Source: a virus. Taken from it: 35,366 nucleotides of DNA. Shown here one piece after another: positions 24,305-31,617 of this stretch. Each line of letters opens with the position of its first letter. Position 1 is the stretch's first letter. The DNA is taken from positions 1 through 35,366 of IMG/VR virus record IMGVR_UViG_3300045996_001175. One strand, 5' to 3'. Under the pieces are notes generated by a model, which had not been told where the DNA came from, searched no databases, and saw nothing but the letters and a program-made list of their open reading frames with translations. A program made the translations under genes and the position numbers.

Positions 24305-26992
24305 GTGGCGCTGTCTGTGACTGCGTCGGCCTGGGTGTCGAGTGGCACCTCCGTCACTCCGGCCGACCCGTTCGGTCTCGCCGTGGGCGACTATGTTGTC
24401 CTCACCCTCGTCTCCAAGTACGACGACGCGATCCTCGGTGGCGCACCTGCCGGGTGGACCGACCTCGGAACCGCGATCAACACCGGGCGCACTGCCGGCA
24501 CCGACAACGGCAACCTGCGGATGCGGGTGTTCGGGAAGATCTGGCAGGCGGGCGACACGATGCCCGCGCTCGCGCCGACCCCGAACAACGTCTCCACGGT
24601 CAAGGCGTCCGCGTACCGGGCCGCCGCCGGGAAGACCTTTGACGTCGTCTGCCATGCCCTGGCCGACAACACCACCGGCACCCCACTGGCCGGGACCACC
24701 GCCGCCATCCCACTCGCCCCCGGCGATCACCTTCTCACCGACATGGTGCTCAATGGCGACGCGCCGACGTGGGGCACGACCACCGTCACCGCCCCGTCGA
24801 TCACGTTCGGCACGATCACCACCCCGACCGCTGACGCCAACACCACCACCGGTACCGACCTGCGCATGCGGGCGATGAACCGAGTGGTCTCGGCCGGGAC
24901 CGCGAGCTCCGCGGTCACTGTGTCGACGGTGCTGGCGGGGACGACCACCAACGCGGTCGGCACCATCGCCGTGGTCCGCATCCGTGAGGTCGACCCCCCG
25001 CCGGTCATGCCCACGGGGGATGCGGCTCTCGCGCTGAACCTTGGCGTCAACGCGTCTGGCCAGGTCGGCAAGGTCGGGGCGGCCGCTCTTGCGCTGGCCC
25101 TGGGCGTCACCGCCGAGGGCGTCGCCCAGAGCGCCGCGGCGTTCACGGTCACCGCCAGACACGCGGTCAACACCGGGTCGACCAGTGGGCAGACCGCGAC
25201 CACGAACTCGGCCACGCCGACGGCTGACTCGCTGCTCCTGGCGGCCTACGGCGTCGAGTCGAACAACCACTCGACCCTGCCGACCCTGGGCGCACCCACT
25301 GGCGGCGCGTTGTCGTTCGACCTCGTCACCAAGGACGGTGACGATGCCGGGTTGCCATGGGCCGACGCCACCGCTTACAACTCGGGTTCGGCGCTGTACC
25401 GGGCCCAGGTCGGGTCGTCGCCGTCGGCTCACACGCTCGCGTTCGACGCCTATGCCGCTGCGCAGGTGGGTTACTACTCCGGCGTCGCCATCGATGTCAC
25501 CGGACACGACACGAGCAACCCCGTGGTGCAGTCGAAGGTCAACGGGGTGATCGTCAACCCGTCCTCGAGCAGCGCATCCGGCACCGTCACCCTCGACGCC
25601 ACACCTTCTGCCGGGAACCTGCTCGTCGTCGCCATCTATGCCGCCGCCGATGGCGGCGGTGGGTTCACCTCGCCCACCGCCGGTGCGGGCAAGGCGATGA
25701 CCGCGCACCACAACCAGAACGCATCGTTCACGCAGATCGGCATGTGGTCGCGCATCTGCGATGGCACCGAGTCCGCGACGATCACCTGCGCTGATCTCGG
25801 CAACGAAGTCGGCACCTACATCTTCCACGCGGTCGAGATCCGACCCGCTGGCGGCGGCACCCCGGGCGAGGTCACCGGCAGTGCCACCCTTCCTCTCACG
25901 CTCGGCACGACCGCCTCAGGCACCGTCGGCAAGGCCGGTGCCACCACGGCTGCCCTGAACCTCGCGACGAACGCCTCGGGCACCGTCGGCAAGGCCGGCG
26001 ACTCCACGGCCGCCCTGAACCTCGGCGTGAACGCCACCGGAGCCGTCGGCAAGGCCGGCGCCAGCAGTGCGGCCCTGACGCTTGCGATGGAGAGCTCGGG
26101 CACCGTCGGCAAGGTCGGCGCGGCCAACCCCGCCCTGACCCTGGCCGTGGTGGCCACCGGCGTTGTGAACGCCAACCCCACCGGCCAGGCGAGCATCCCC
26201 CTCAACCTGTCCGTGCTCTCGAGCGGGTTCGTCGGCAAGGTCGGTGCGGCCAATCTGCCTCTCACGCTCGGCGTGTCGGCCGCCGGCCGCGTTGGCAAGG
26301 TCGCCGACGCCAGCATCCCACTGAACCTCGGCGTGAACGCGACCGGCTCGGTGGGCAAGCGGGGCGACGCCACCCTGCCACTGACGTTCGCGGTGAGCTC
26401 CACCGGTGTCGTCGGCAAGCGCGGCAGCGCCAGCCTCGGGGTCACCTTCGGGATCACCGCCAGTGGCGCCACCGTCGCACCGGGACAGGGTGGGGCGGTC
26501 ATCGCCGGCACCTTCACCGTCGTAGCTGTCGGTGTCGTGGGCCGCAGTGGTGCCGCCAGCCTGCCCCTGACGCTGGCCCTGGCCGCCACGGGTGCGAAGG
26601 GCGTCCAGTCGCCAACCAGCCTCGGCGCGACCTTCGGCATGCAGGCCAGCGGTCAGGTCGGGGTGGTCGCCGATGCGTCGCCGGCGCTGAACCTCGGCGT
26701 GAACGCGTCGGGTGCCGTGCGAGCGCAGGGCGGCGCGGCGCTGGTCGGCAGCTTCGCCGTGGAGGCCTCTGGCCAGGTCTTCGTCGAGCACGAGGGTGAC
26801 GCTGCCCTGCCACTGACGCTGGCGGTCGCGGCCGCCGGTGCGGTCTACGAGGGGCGGCCGCCGGGGCTGCCGAACACGCGTCTGGTCGCCTGGCGGGAGC
26901 GCGTCGGTCGTATCATCAATGTGCGCGAGCGCACCAAGACCGTCGACGTCCGCGAGCGCGGTCGGATCATCAACGTCAGGGAGCGCGAGTAA
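24305..26992 (+). CDS. Tail fibre built from a 20-residue tandem repeat
   Basis: This 895-residue protein starts at GTG 24305 after a near-perfect AGGAGGTGA. Residues 1-235 form a beta-rich domain (VGDYVVLTLVSKYDD, LRMRVFGKIWQAGD). Two units of a 20-residue repeat follow (about 238-278). A second beta domain (about 279-515, containing SAGNLLVVAIYAAADGGGG) precedes about 16 further repeat units (520-848). The consensus is GxAxLPLTLGVNASGTVGKx. The regular spacing suggests a beta-solenoid or shaft. The C-terminus is highly charged with a short repeat (RIINVRER, VDVRER, RIINVRER). The TAA overlaps the next ATG. Host-binding or decoration functions are plausible but unproven. Confidence 0.75.
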   Translation: MALSVTASAWVSSGTSVTPADPFGLAVGDYVVLTLVSKYDDAILGGAPAGWTDLGTAINTGRTAGTDNGNLRMRVFGKIWQAGDTMPALAPTPNNVSTVKASAYRAAAGKTFDVVCHALADNTTGTPLAGTTAAIPLAPGDHLLTDMVLNGDAPTWGTTTVTAPSITFGTITTPTADANTTTGTDLRMRAMNRVVSAGTASSAVTVSTVLAGTTTNAVGTIAVVRIREVDPPPVMPTGDAALALNLGVNASGQVGKVGAAALALALGVTAEGVAQSAAAFTVTARHAVNTGSTSGQTATTNSATPTADSLLLAAYGVESNNHSTLPTLGAPTGGALSFDLVTKDGDDAGLPWADATAYNSGSALYRAQVGSSPSAHTLAFDAYAAAQVGYYSGVAIDVTGHDTSNPVVQSKVNGVIVNPSSSSASGTVTLDATPSAGNLLVVAIYAAADGGGGFTSPTAGAGKAMTAHHNQNASFTQIGMWSRICDGTESATITCADLGNEVGTYIFHAVEIRPAGGGTPGEVTGSATLPLTLGTTASGTVGKAGATTAALNLATNASGTVGKAGDSTAALNLGVNATGAVGKAGASSAALTLAMESSGTVGKVGAANPALTLAVVATGVVNANPTGQASIPLNLSVLSSGFVGKVGAANLPLTLGVSAAGRVGKVADASIPLNLGVNATGSVGKRGDATLPLTFAVSSTGVVGKRGSASLGVTFGITASGATVAPGQGGAVIAGTFTVVAVGVVGRSGAASLPLTLALAATGAKGVQSPTSLGATFGMQASGQVGVVADASPALNLGVNASGAVRAQGGAALVGSFAVEASGQVFVEHEGDAALPLTLAVAAAGAVYEGRPPGLPNTRLVAWRERVGRIINVRERTKTVDVRERGRIINVRERE
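25870..26840 (+). repeat. 60-bp coding tandem repeat
   Basis: Units encode 20 residues each. Copies of CCGTCGGCAAGG recur exactly 60 bp apart (near 25923, 25983, 26043 and 26103). Later units drift but keep the period, with single-unit irregularities near 26161-26200 and 26460-26520. Two outlying units lie at about 25015-25130, separated from the main array by an inserted domain. Confidence 0.85.
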
Positions 26993-27315
26993 TGTCGATC
27001 AACGTCAACCGCTACGGGCGGAAGTTCGTCGAGGTCGAGATCTCGACGACGCCACAGATCGAGACCGGTTTCGAGGCGCTCTTCGGTAGCACCGGAGGAT
27101 GGAAGACGGGCGAGATCCTGGCCGAGCCCGACCCGGCCCCTGTGGTCGCGACAGCCGTCGTGGTGCGCTGGCTCGTCGCTGGTGCCGAGTGTCCCGCCGA
27201 GGAGGGCATCATCCCCGACTACACCCTCACCGACGAGTTCGTGCAGATGACGATTCGCGCACCCGCGCACCCCGAGCTCGAGGCGTTCCCGGGTCCGATC
27301 CTCATCCTCCAGTAG
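26992..27315 (+). CDS. Small protein after the repeat fibre
   Basis: This 107-residue protein begins at an ATG overlapping the fibre's TAA. It opens with MSINVNRYGRKFVEVEIST, echoing the charged Ile-Asn-Val/Arg repeats at the fibre C-terminus. A compact acidic and hydrophobic region follows (VVATAVVVRWLVAG, EFVQMTIRAPAHPEL). It may be a fibre chaperone or tip subunit; this is inference from coupling and position. The TAG stop is contained in the TAGACT hexamer thought to drive the endolysin. Confidence 0.6.
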   Translation: MSINVNRYGRKFVEVEISTTPQIETGFEALFGSTGGWKTGEILAEPDPAPVVATAVVVRWLVAGAECPAEEGIIPDYTLTDEFVQMTIRAPAHPELEAFPGPILILQ

Positions 27316-27318
27316 ACT
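27313..27318 (+). promoter_or_regulatory. Putative -10 element (TAGACT) of the lysis cassette
   Basis: TAGACT overlaps the preceding stop codon and would start a leader of about 28 nt with GGAGGA before ATG 27353. The hexamer and leader length match those at 23624. Confidence 0.42.
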
Positions 27319-27352
27319 GGCCCCGCATCACCCGCCCACCCATGGAGGACTC

Positions 27353-28390
27353 ATGTCCGACAACACCGCACCGGTCATCGCCCTGGCTGACCTCGAGGAC
27401 GACGCCGACGACGAGTTCTACCCCTGCGAGGAGACCACCGACCTCGTCGGGATCGCTCGCTTCGGTACCACCAGCCGGCACGTCCTCGCGACTTGGCTCC
27501 CCGCCGCCTTCAGGAAGTGGGGCGTGCGCTTCGCGCTCGTCGAGGGCTGGGAAGACCGCGGCCGCCCGATGTCCACGGGGTACTTCGACCCCAACGCACT
27601 GCTGAACCATCACACCGGGACGACCTCCAGCGAGGAGAAGCCGGCACCGTCCCTGGCGACAGTGGTCAACGGCCGCAGCGACCTCTCCGGCCCGCTGTGC
27701 CAGGTGGCCACCGACTACAACGGCCTGACGTACATCGTCGCCGCCGGCCGGGCCAACCACGCCGGCACCGCCAAGGCCGCCATGGGCAACCCCAGCGGCG
27801 ACGGCAACGCCATGTACATCGGCAACGAGATCATGACCAGTGGCCTGCAGAGGATGCCCAAGGCGCAGTACGACGCCGTCGTGCTCGTCTCCGCGGCCAT
27901 CCTCGACCACTTCGGCTACACCAGCGCCACAAAGGTCGGTCTCCACCACACCACGAGCACCTCCGGCAAGTGGGATCTCGGCGCCGGCACCGGGGCAGTG
28001 GCCCCGTACGATGTCACCAAGCTCCGCACGGACGTTTCCGCACGGCTCGCCGCTGGACCCCCCACCACCACAGAGAAGGACTGGTTCGACATGGCAACGC
28101 TCGCAGACCTCAAGACCGCGCTCAAGGACCCCGAGGTCCTGCGCGAGATCGCCCGGTTCGTCTGGACCGGCTACGCCTTCGGCCCCGAGGGCTCCCAGAA
28201 GGTCCCCGCCGGGTACCTCACCCTGCAGGAGCAACTGACCCGCATCGCCATCCAGGCCGCGAACGACGACCTCACCCCCGAAGAGGTCAAGGCCGCTCTG
28301 GCCGAGGTCGTCACCTCCGGCCTCAAGGTCGAGGGCGAAGTCCACCTCGTGCCGCGGGCTCCCGCGCCCGTAGAGGGGGCCCAGTCGTGA
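27353..28390 (+). CDS. Endolysin, N-acetylmuramoyl-L-alanine amidase
   Basis: This 345-residue protein contains a zinc amidase domain of the amidase_2/PGRP type. NHHTGT (H86/H87) precedes a strand region YIVAAGRANHAG (H136), IGNEIM and then LHHTTSTSGKWDLG (H198/H199 with the Lys-Trp-Asp that follows the last ligand). It cleaves the bond between MurNAc and the stem peptide. The first 65 residues may form a separate small domain. After a Pro/Thr linker (PPTTTEKDWFD) the C-terminal 100 residues are helical and may bind the wall or oligomerise. An in-frame ATG at 28091 after AAGGA could yield this part alone. No signal peptide is present, so release depends on a holin. The stop overlaps the next GTG. 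Confidence 0.9.
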   Translation: MSDNTAPVIALADLEDDADDEFYPCEETTDLVGIARFGTTSRHVLATWLPAAFRKWGVRFALVEGWEDRGRPMSTGYFDPNALLNHHTGTTSSEEKPAPSLATVVNGRSDLSGPLCQVATDYNGLTYIVAAGRANHAGTAKAAMGNPSGDGNAMYIGNEIMTSGLQRMPKAQYDAVVLVSAAILDHFGYTSATKVGLHHTTSTSGKWDLGAGTGAVAPYDVTKLRTDVSARLAAGPPTTTEKDWFDMATLADLKTALKDPEVLREIARFVWTGYAFGPEGSQKVPAGYLTLQEQLTRIAIQAANDDLTPEEVKAALAEVVTSGLKVEGEVHLVPRAPAPVEGAQS

Positions 28391-28839
28391 AGGCACTCGT
28401 CGAGCGGCTCCGGCGCGAGCCAGCCGTCATCCTCACGTTCCTCGTGGCCCTCTTCGGGCTGCTCGCGGCGTTCGGCTTCGACCTGACGAAGGAGCAGACC
28501 GGCTCGATCATCTCGCTCGCCACGGTGATCGTCGGCTTCCTGATCCGCAGCCAGGTCACCCCGACGGTCTCCGTCGGGGCCGCGGAGCAGAACGATGCCC
28601 CTGGTGCGGATCTCGTAGCTGGCCCCGCCTCAGCGCTGCCGAACGAGACCCCTGTCGACGTCGTGCCGGCCGAGGAGGTCTTCGGCGAGGGCACCGACCT
28701 CAGCCGCCTCGCGGGTCGCAGGGACCAGGCACATCACCGCGACGAGCGGGGCGAGCGGGACGTCAACGGCATCCTCCTCACGGTCGTGCTGGTGCTGGTC
28801 GGCCTCGCGGCTTTGGTGTACCTCGTCCGCGTGTTCTGA
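28387..28839 (+). CDS. Holin-like membrane protein
   Basis: This 150-residue protein starts at GTG 28387, overlapping the endolysin TGA. Residues about 13-32 (AVILTFLVALFGLLAAFGF) and 40-54 (SIISLATVIVGFLI) form two membrane helices. This pattern, with a basic N-terminus (VERLRREP), is common in holins beside actinophage endolysins. An unusual long acidic and then His/Arg-rich linker leads to a third helix at 128-148 (GILLTVVLVLVGLAALVYLV). The third helix is outside the usual two-helix model. It could be an antiholin-type or fusion module. The stop overlaps the next ATG. Confidence 0.75.
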   Translation: MKALVERLRREPAVILTFLVALFGLLAAFGFDLTKEQTGSIISLATVIVGFLIRSQVTPTVSVGAAEQNDAPGADLVAGPASALPNETPVDVVPAEEVFGEGTDLSRLAGRRDQAHHRDERGERDVNGILLTVVLVLVGLAALVYLVRVF

Positions 28840-29405
28840 TGCGTCGGCTCGTCCTCGCGGCCCTGTCCGCAGCGGCGCTGGTCCTGGGCTTCGGAGCTCA
28901 GGCCAGCGCCGCGACCTACTACGTCGACCACCCCTTCACGAAGGACTCGATCCCCTACTTCAACGCCACCGGACGCTCCAACGTCCCAGTGGCCGTCGAC
29001 CGCTGGGACGACCTCAGTGGCCTGAACCTGTGGCCCACCACGGCCAACCCGTCGAGCGGCATCGACGTCCGCTGGGGCTCGACCTCGCACCCCTACTACA
29101 ACAAGAAGATCGGTGGCTGGGTCGAGGCGACCTGGGTCTGGTCGAGCGGGCAGTGGGAGATCAAGGACTGCACGGTCTTCGTGAACCGGAAGGTCTATGG
29201 GGCTGGTCAGCCCTACGGCAGGTGGCTCGAGGCCATCGTGTCCCACGAGGTCGGGCACTGTCTCGGTTGGTGGCGGGACGGCATCATCGGCTACCCGTCG
29301 ATCATGCGCTCAGGCCTGAGCAAGTCCGGCACGCTCGCCGGCATCGCCTACCGACCGACGAACGATGACCGACGCAAGATCATCGCTGGGCTGGCCACGA
29401 ACTGA
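28839..29405 (+). CDS. Exported matrixin-like zinc metalloprotease
   Basis: This 188-residue protein has a clear Sec signal peptide (residues 1-24: RR, then a hydrophobic run ending AQASA). The mature part carries HEVGH (136-140) followed by CLGWWRD, and SIM at 154-156 that fits the Met-turn. The closing PTNDDRRKIIAGL matches the end helix of matrixins (P..DD...I..L). In the metzincin pattern HExxHxxGxxH/D the third ligand should be residue 146, here Arg, with Asp at 147. Either the spacing is shifted by one or the site is altered. It would digest proteins outside the membrane, in the cell wall space or medium. It is translationally coupled to the holin-like gene, so it may assist lysis or modify the host surface. 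Confidence 0.8.
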   Translation: MRRLVLAALSAAALVLGFGAQASAATYYVDHPFTKDSIPYFNATGRSNVPVAVDRWDDLSGLNLWPTTANPSSGIDVRWGSTSHPYYNKKIGGWVEATWVWSSGQWEIKDCTVFVNRKVYGAGQPYGRWLEAIVSHEVGHCLGWWRDGIIGYPSIMRSGLSKSGTLAGIAYRPTNDDRRKIIAGLATN

Positions 29406-29411
29406 CACACT
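29406..29411 (+). promoter_or_regulatory. Putative weak -10 element (CACACT), leaderless
   Basis: CACACT ends exactly 6 nt before ATG 29418, in a 12-nt gap. It differs from TANNNT in its first base. No Shine-Dalgarno is seen, only GGG. Confidence 0.25.
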
Positions 29412-29417
29412 GGGTGC

Positions 29418-30461
29418 ATGCAACCCATCACCCGCCTCATAGCTGTCCTGCTGAGCAGTTTCGCGCTCATCCTCGGCGGTGCCACGCCCGCCCATGCCCT
29501 CGACGGGCCCGTCCTCCTCGCTGACCACCCCGACATCTCGGACGTCACCGAGAGCAGCAACAACATCCAGGACCTCGGCGTCGAGGGCGACCGGGTCTAC
29601 ATCGGTCACGGCGACTACGGGACCAACACCGGCCCGGTCGCTGTCGCCTGGGCGAACCTCTGGGGCACCGCCATGGGGTCGAACTACAGCTACCCCGGCG
29701 AACAGATCGACACCTTCCGCAACGACGGTGGGCGCCTGCTCATCCCCAACATCGATCCCCGGGGCAGTGGGCCAGGCGGGTACGGAACCACGAGTGGATA
29801 CGTCGCCGCGACGCCACAGGTGCACACTTTCGATGCCACCCGCTTCGCGGGCGCCCTCTACCTCGTCGGGGCAGACTACGACGGCGCAACCAGGGGCGCA
29901 TCGGTCTATCGCTCGGCCGACAACGGTGCCACCTGGAGCCGGGTCCTCGCCGTCACCGACAACCCCTACACCGGGTACGAGCGCTTCTACTACATCGCGA
30001 CCGCGAGCGGCAAGCTGTTCGTCCAGGCGCGCCACAAGGGCTACGACCCGAGCAACCCCATCACCGTCTCCGGCAGTGACTTGTTCCCCCTGATGTCTTC
30101 GAGCGACGGCTTGCGATGGAGCAAGGCGAACAGTCGCGCCAGCCTGGGCCCAATCGGCTCGGGCCATTCGGTGGAGTCCTTCGCCGGCAGGATGTGGAGC
30201 ACCGGCGGCAAGGTCAGTGACGGGAGCCGGGCGGTCGCGAGCGGACTGCCTCACAACGTGCGGGACCTCTTCGTGGCTGGCGACCGGCTCTATGCCATCA
30301 CCATCGACGGCACCGTGCTCTTCACGACCGGATCGACCACCTGGACGGTCCTGCCCGGCAAGGCGGTCCCGGCCGGCGTCAACGCGCTGTCGATAGCCGT
30401 CGCAGGCGGCCGCGTAATCGCCGGAGATGACGCCGGACGGCTCTGGGCCACCACTCTGTAG
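29418..30461 (+). CDS. Exported Asp-box (BNR) beta-propeller protein
   Basis: This 347-residue protein has a signal peptide (1-27, ending PAHA). The rest is a repeated beta pattern. One perfect Asp-box, SADNGATW in YRSADNGATWSRV, is followed by a degenerate one (SSSDGLRWSKA) and weaker repeats (FTTGSTTWTVL, DDAGRLWATTL). This is typical of sialidase-like and other secreted propellers. The sialidase Arg triad cannot be identified by eye, so a glycosidase activity is not supported. It is the last gene of the rightward block and is followed by a strong palindrome. It may bind or modify surface glycans or act in superinfection exclusion; these are guesses. Confidence 0.7.
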   Translation: MQPITRLIAVLLSSFALILGGATPAHALDGPVLLADHPDISDVTESSNNIQDLGVEGDRVYIGHGDYGTNTGPVAVAWANLWGTAMGSNYSYPGEQIDTFRNDGGRLLIPNIDPRGSGPGGYGTTSGYVAATPQVHTFDATRFAGALYLVGADYDGATRGASVYRSADNGATWSRVLAVTDNPYTGYERFYYIATASGKLFVQARHKGYDPSNPITVSGSDLFPLMSSSDGLRWSKANSRASLGPIGSGHSVESFAGRMWSTGGKVSDGSRAVASGLPHNVRDLFVAGDRLYAITIDGTVLFTTGSTTWTVLPGKAVPAGVNALSIAVAGGRVIAGDDAGRLWATTL

Positions 30462-30473
30462 GTTCGGACGCGT

Positions 30474-30507
30474 CAGAGGCCCCCACGGACGTCCGTGGGG
30501 GCCTCTG
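30474..30507. terminator. Perfect 34-bp palindrome between convergent operons
   Basis: Two 17-bp arms (starting CAGAGGCCCCCACGGAC) are fully complementary with no spacer, so either strand can fold into a strong hairpin. It lies 12 nt after the rightward block and 12 nt after the end of the leftward block. This is the expected place for a bidirectional terminator. It shares the AGGCCCCC core with the other hairpins. Confidence 0.85.
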
Positions 30508-30519
30508 GGGGTCCGTGCG

Positions 30520-30792
30520 TCACTCCTCGGAAGTGCGCTTGACCTTCTTCGCGTCGAGAGGCTTGTCGAGCTTCTTCGCCGCCTCCCAGCGGTACAGGGT
30601 GAGCTCCTCGTCGGGGTCTGCGAAGACCGAGTCGCTGGTCGCGATCACGTCACCGTCGCGCACGAGGCGCACGAGACCGTTGTCGAGGTGCTGGGCCTCG
30701 ACCGGGGGCGTGGCACCGTCGACCTTGACCGAGACGACCTCGTGGCCGCTCGCGCGCTGGACGGCGTACAGGTACTGCTTCTTGCCTGCCAT
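30520..30792 (-). CDS. Small basic/acidic protein downstream of the metacaspase
   Basis: This 90-residue protein starts after GAGAGGA, 12 nt beyond the metacaspase stop, so it is probably the last gene of that operon. It has a beta-like N-terminal half (KKQYLYAVQRASGHEVVSVKVDG, LVRLVRDGDVIATSDS). A charged helix follows (EELTLYRWEAAKKLDKPLDAKKVKRTSEE in pieces). I do not recognise the family. Position makes it a candidate partner or substrate of the metacaspase, which is speculation. Confidence 0.6.
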   Translation of the reverse strand: MAGKKQYLYAVQRASGHEVVSVKVDGATPPVEAQHLDNGLVRLVRDGDVIATSDSVFADPDEELTLYRWEAAKKLDKPLDAKKVKRTSEE

Positions 30793-30804
30793 GGGGTGAT
30801 CCTC

Positions 30805-31617
30805 TCAGAAGGTGTAGTAGCGCTGGTAGGGGCGCTCGGTGATCAGTTGCGGCGTCTGGTCGAAGCTGCCGACCAGCGCCCTGATGCTCTTGGCCCAGGA
30901 GGCGTGGGTGGTGGCGGTGTCGGGGAGGCCGTCGATGGCGGCCCGGGTGAACGCCCCGTTGAAGCGCCGGGTGTCGGGGAAGTAGGCGTCCCAGGCGACC
31001 TCGGGCTCGGCACAGGCGGTGTGCCAGATGACCTTGCCCGGCAGCCGAAGCTTCGGGAGGGCCTTCGCCCATTCGCTGACCGCCGGGCTGGCGTTGACGA
31101 GGCGCTGCTGCGCCCTGGTGAGCTCCATCGCCTTGTGCGGGGGGATGAACCGCGAGAAGCGGGGCCAGCGGGGAGCCTCCAGTAGCTTGGCCATCCCACC
31201 GGAGTAGCAGGAGTCGGCCAGCCAGATGGCCTGGGAGCCCCAGGCACGCCTGCCGAGCCGCTGGGCGACGGTGTCGTCGAGGATGAGGCCAGCGGTCTGG
31301 AAGTCGTCGGGGCAGATGGCCTCGTCGCGCCGGTCCTGCTCGCCCACAGCGGAGGCGTTGGGGACGTAGGTGCCATGGGTGCTGTTGGTGACGACGATCC
31401 GGTCGCCCCACCTGGTCTTGGCCACGATCTCGTCGATGGCCTCCTCGATGTTGGCCTTGGATGCGTCGGTGCCGAGAAGCTGGGTGACGAAGGCGCCGCG
31501 CCGGGTGAGGGCGTCGGTCCAGTCACGGGCGTCGTTCTCGCAGCCGAAGAGCTCGTAGTCGGAGCCCCTGTAGTTGGTGCCGAAGCACAGTGCTCGGGTG
31601 GTCATCATGGGTCTCAT
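30805..31617 (-). CDS. Metacaspase (caspase-like C14 cysteine protease)
   Basis: This 270-residue protein has the full order of metacaspase/orthocaspase landmarks. ALCFGTNY (strand 1) leads to LFGCENDARDW and a helix, then DRIVVTNSTHGT with catalytic H81. DEAICPDDF, GLILDDTV and the active-site IWLADSCYSGG with C137 follow, and ACAEPEVAWDA and NGAFTRAAIDGL come in the small-subunit part. Family members cleave after Arg or Lys and act on cytoplasmic proteins. There is no signal peptide or repeat domain. The start at 31617 is fixed by an ATGA overlap with the upstream gene and a GGGAG site; a longer frame exists but is antisupported by the coupling. It sits in an operon with an endonuclease VII and a mini zinc protein, not among head genes, so a capsid-maturation role is unlikely but not excluded. 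Confidence 0.85.
   Translation of the reverse strand: MRPMMTTRALCFGTNYRGSDYELFGCENDARDWTDALTRRGAFVTQLLGTDASKANIEEAIDEIVAKTRWGDRIVVTNSTHGTYVPNASAVGEQDRRDEAICPDDFQTAGLILDDTVAQRLGRRAWGSQAIWLADSCYSGGMAKLLEAPRWPRFSRFIPPHKAMELTRAQQRLVNASPAVSEWAKALPKLRLPGKVIWHTACAEPEVAWDAYFPDTRRFNGAFTRAAIDGLPDTATTHASWAKSIRALVGSFDQTPQLITERPYQRYYTF

Noticed and set aside
23837-25828. Long minus-strand frame of 663 codons opposite the fibre genes
   Set aside because: Same artefact: Arg/Gly/Asp-rich translation without domains, overlapping three supported plus-strand genes and a terminator.
30427-31185. Plus-strand frame of 252 codons across the convergent palindrome
   Set aside because: It crosses the palindrome and lies antisense to the metacaspase. 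The translation is low complexity.
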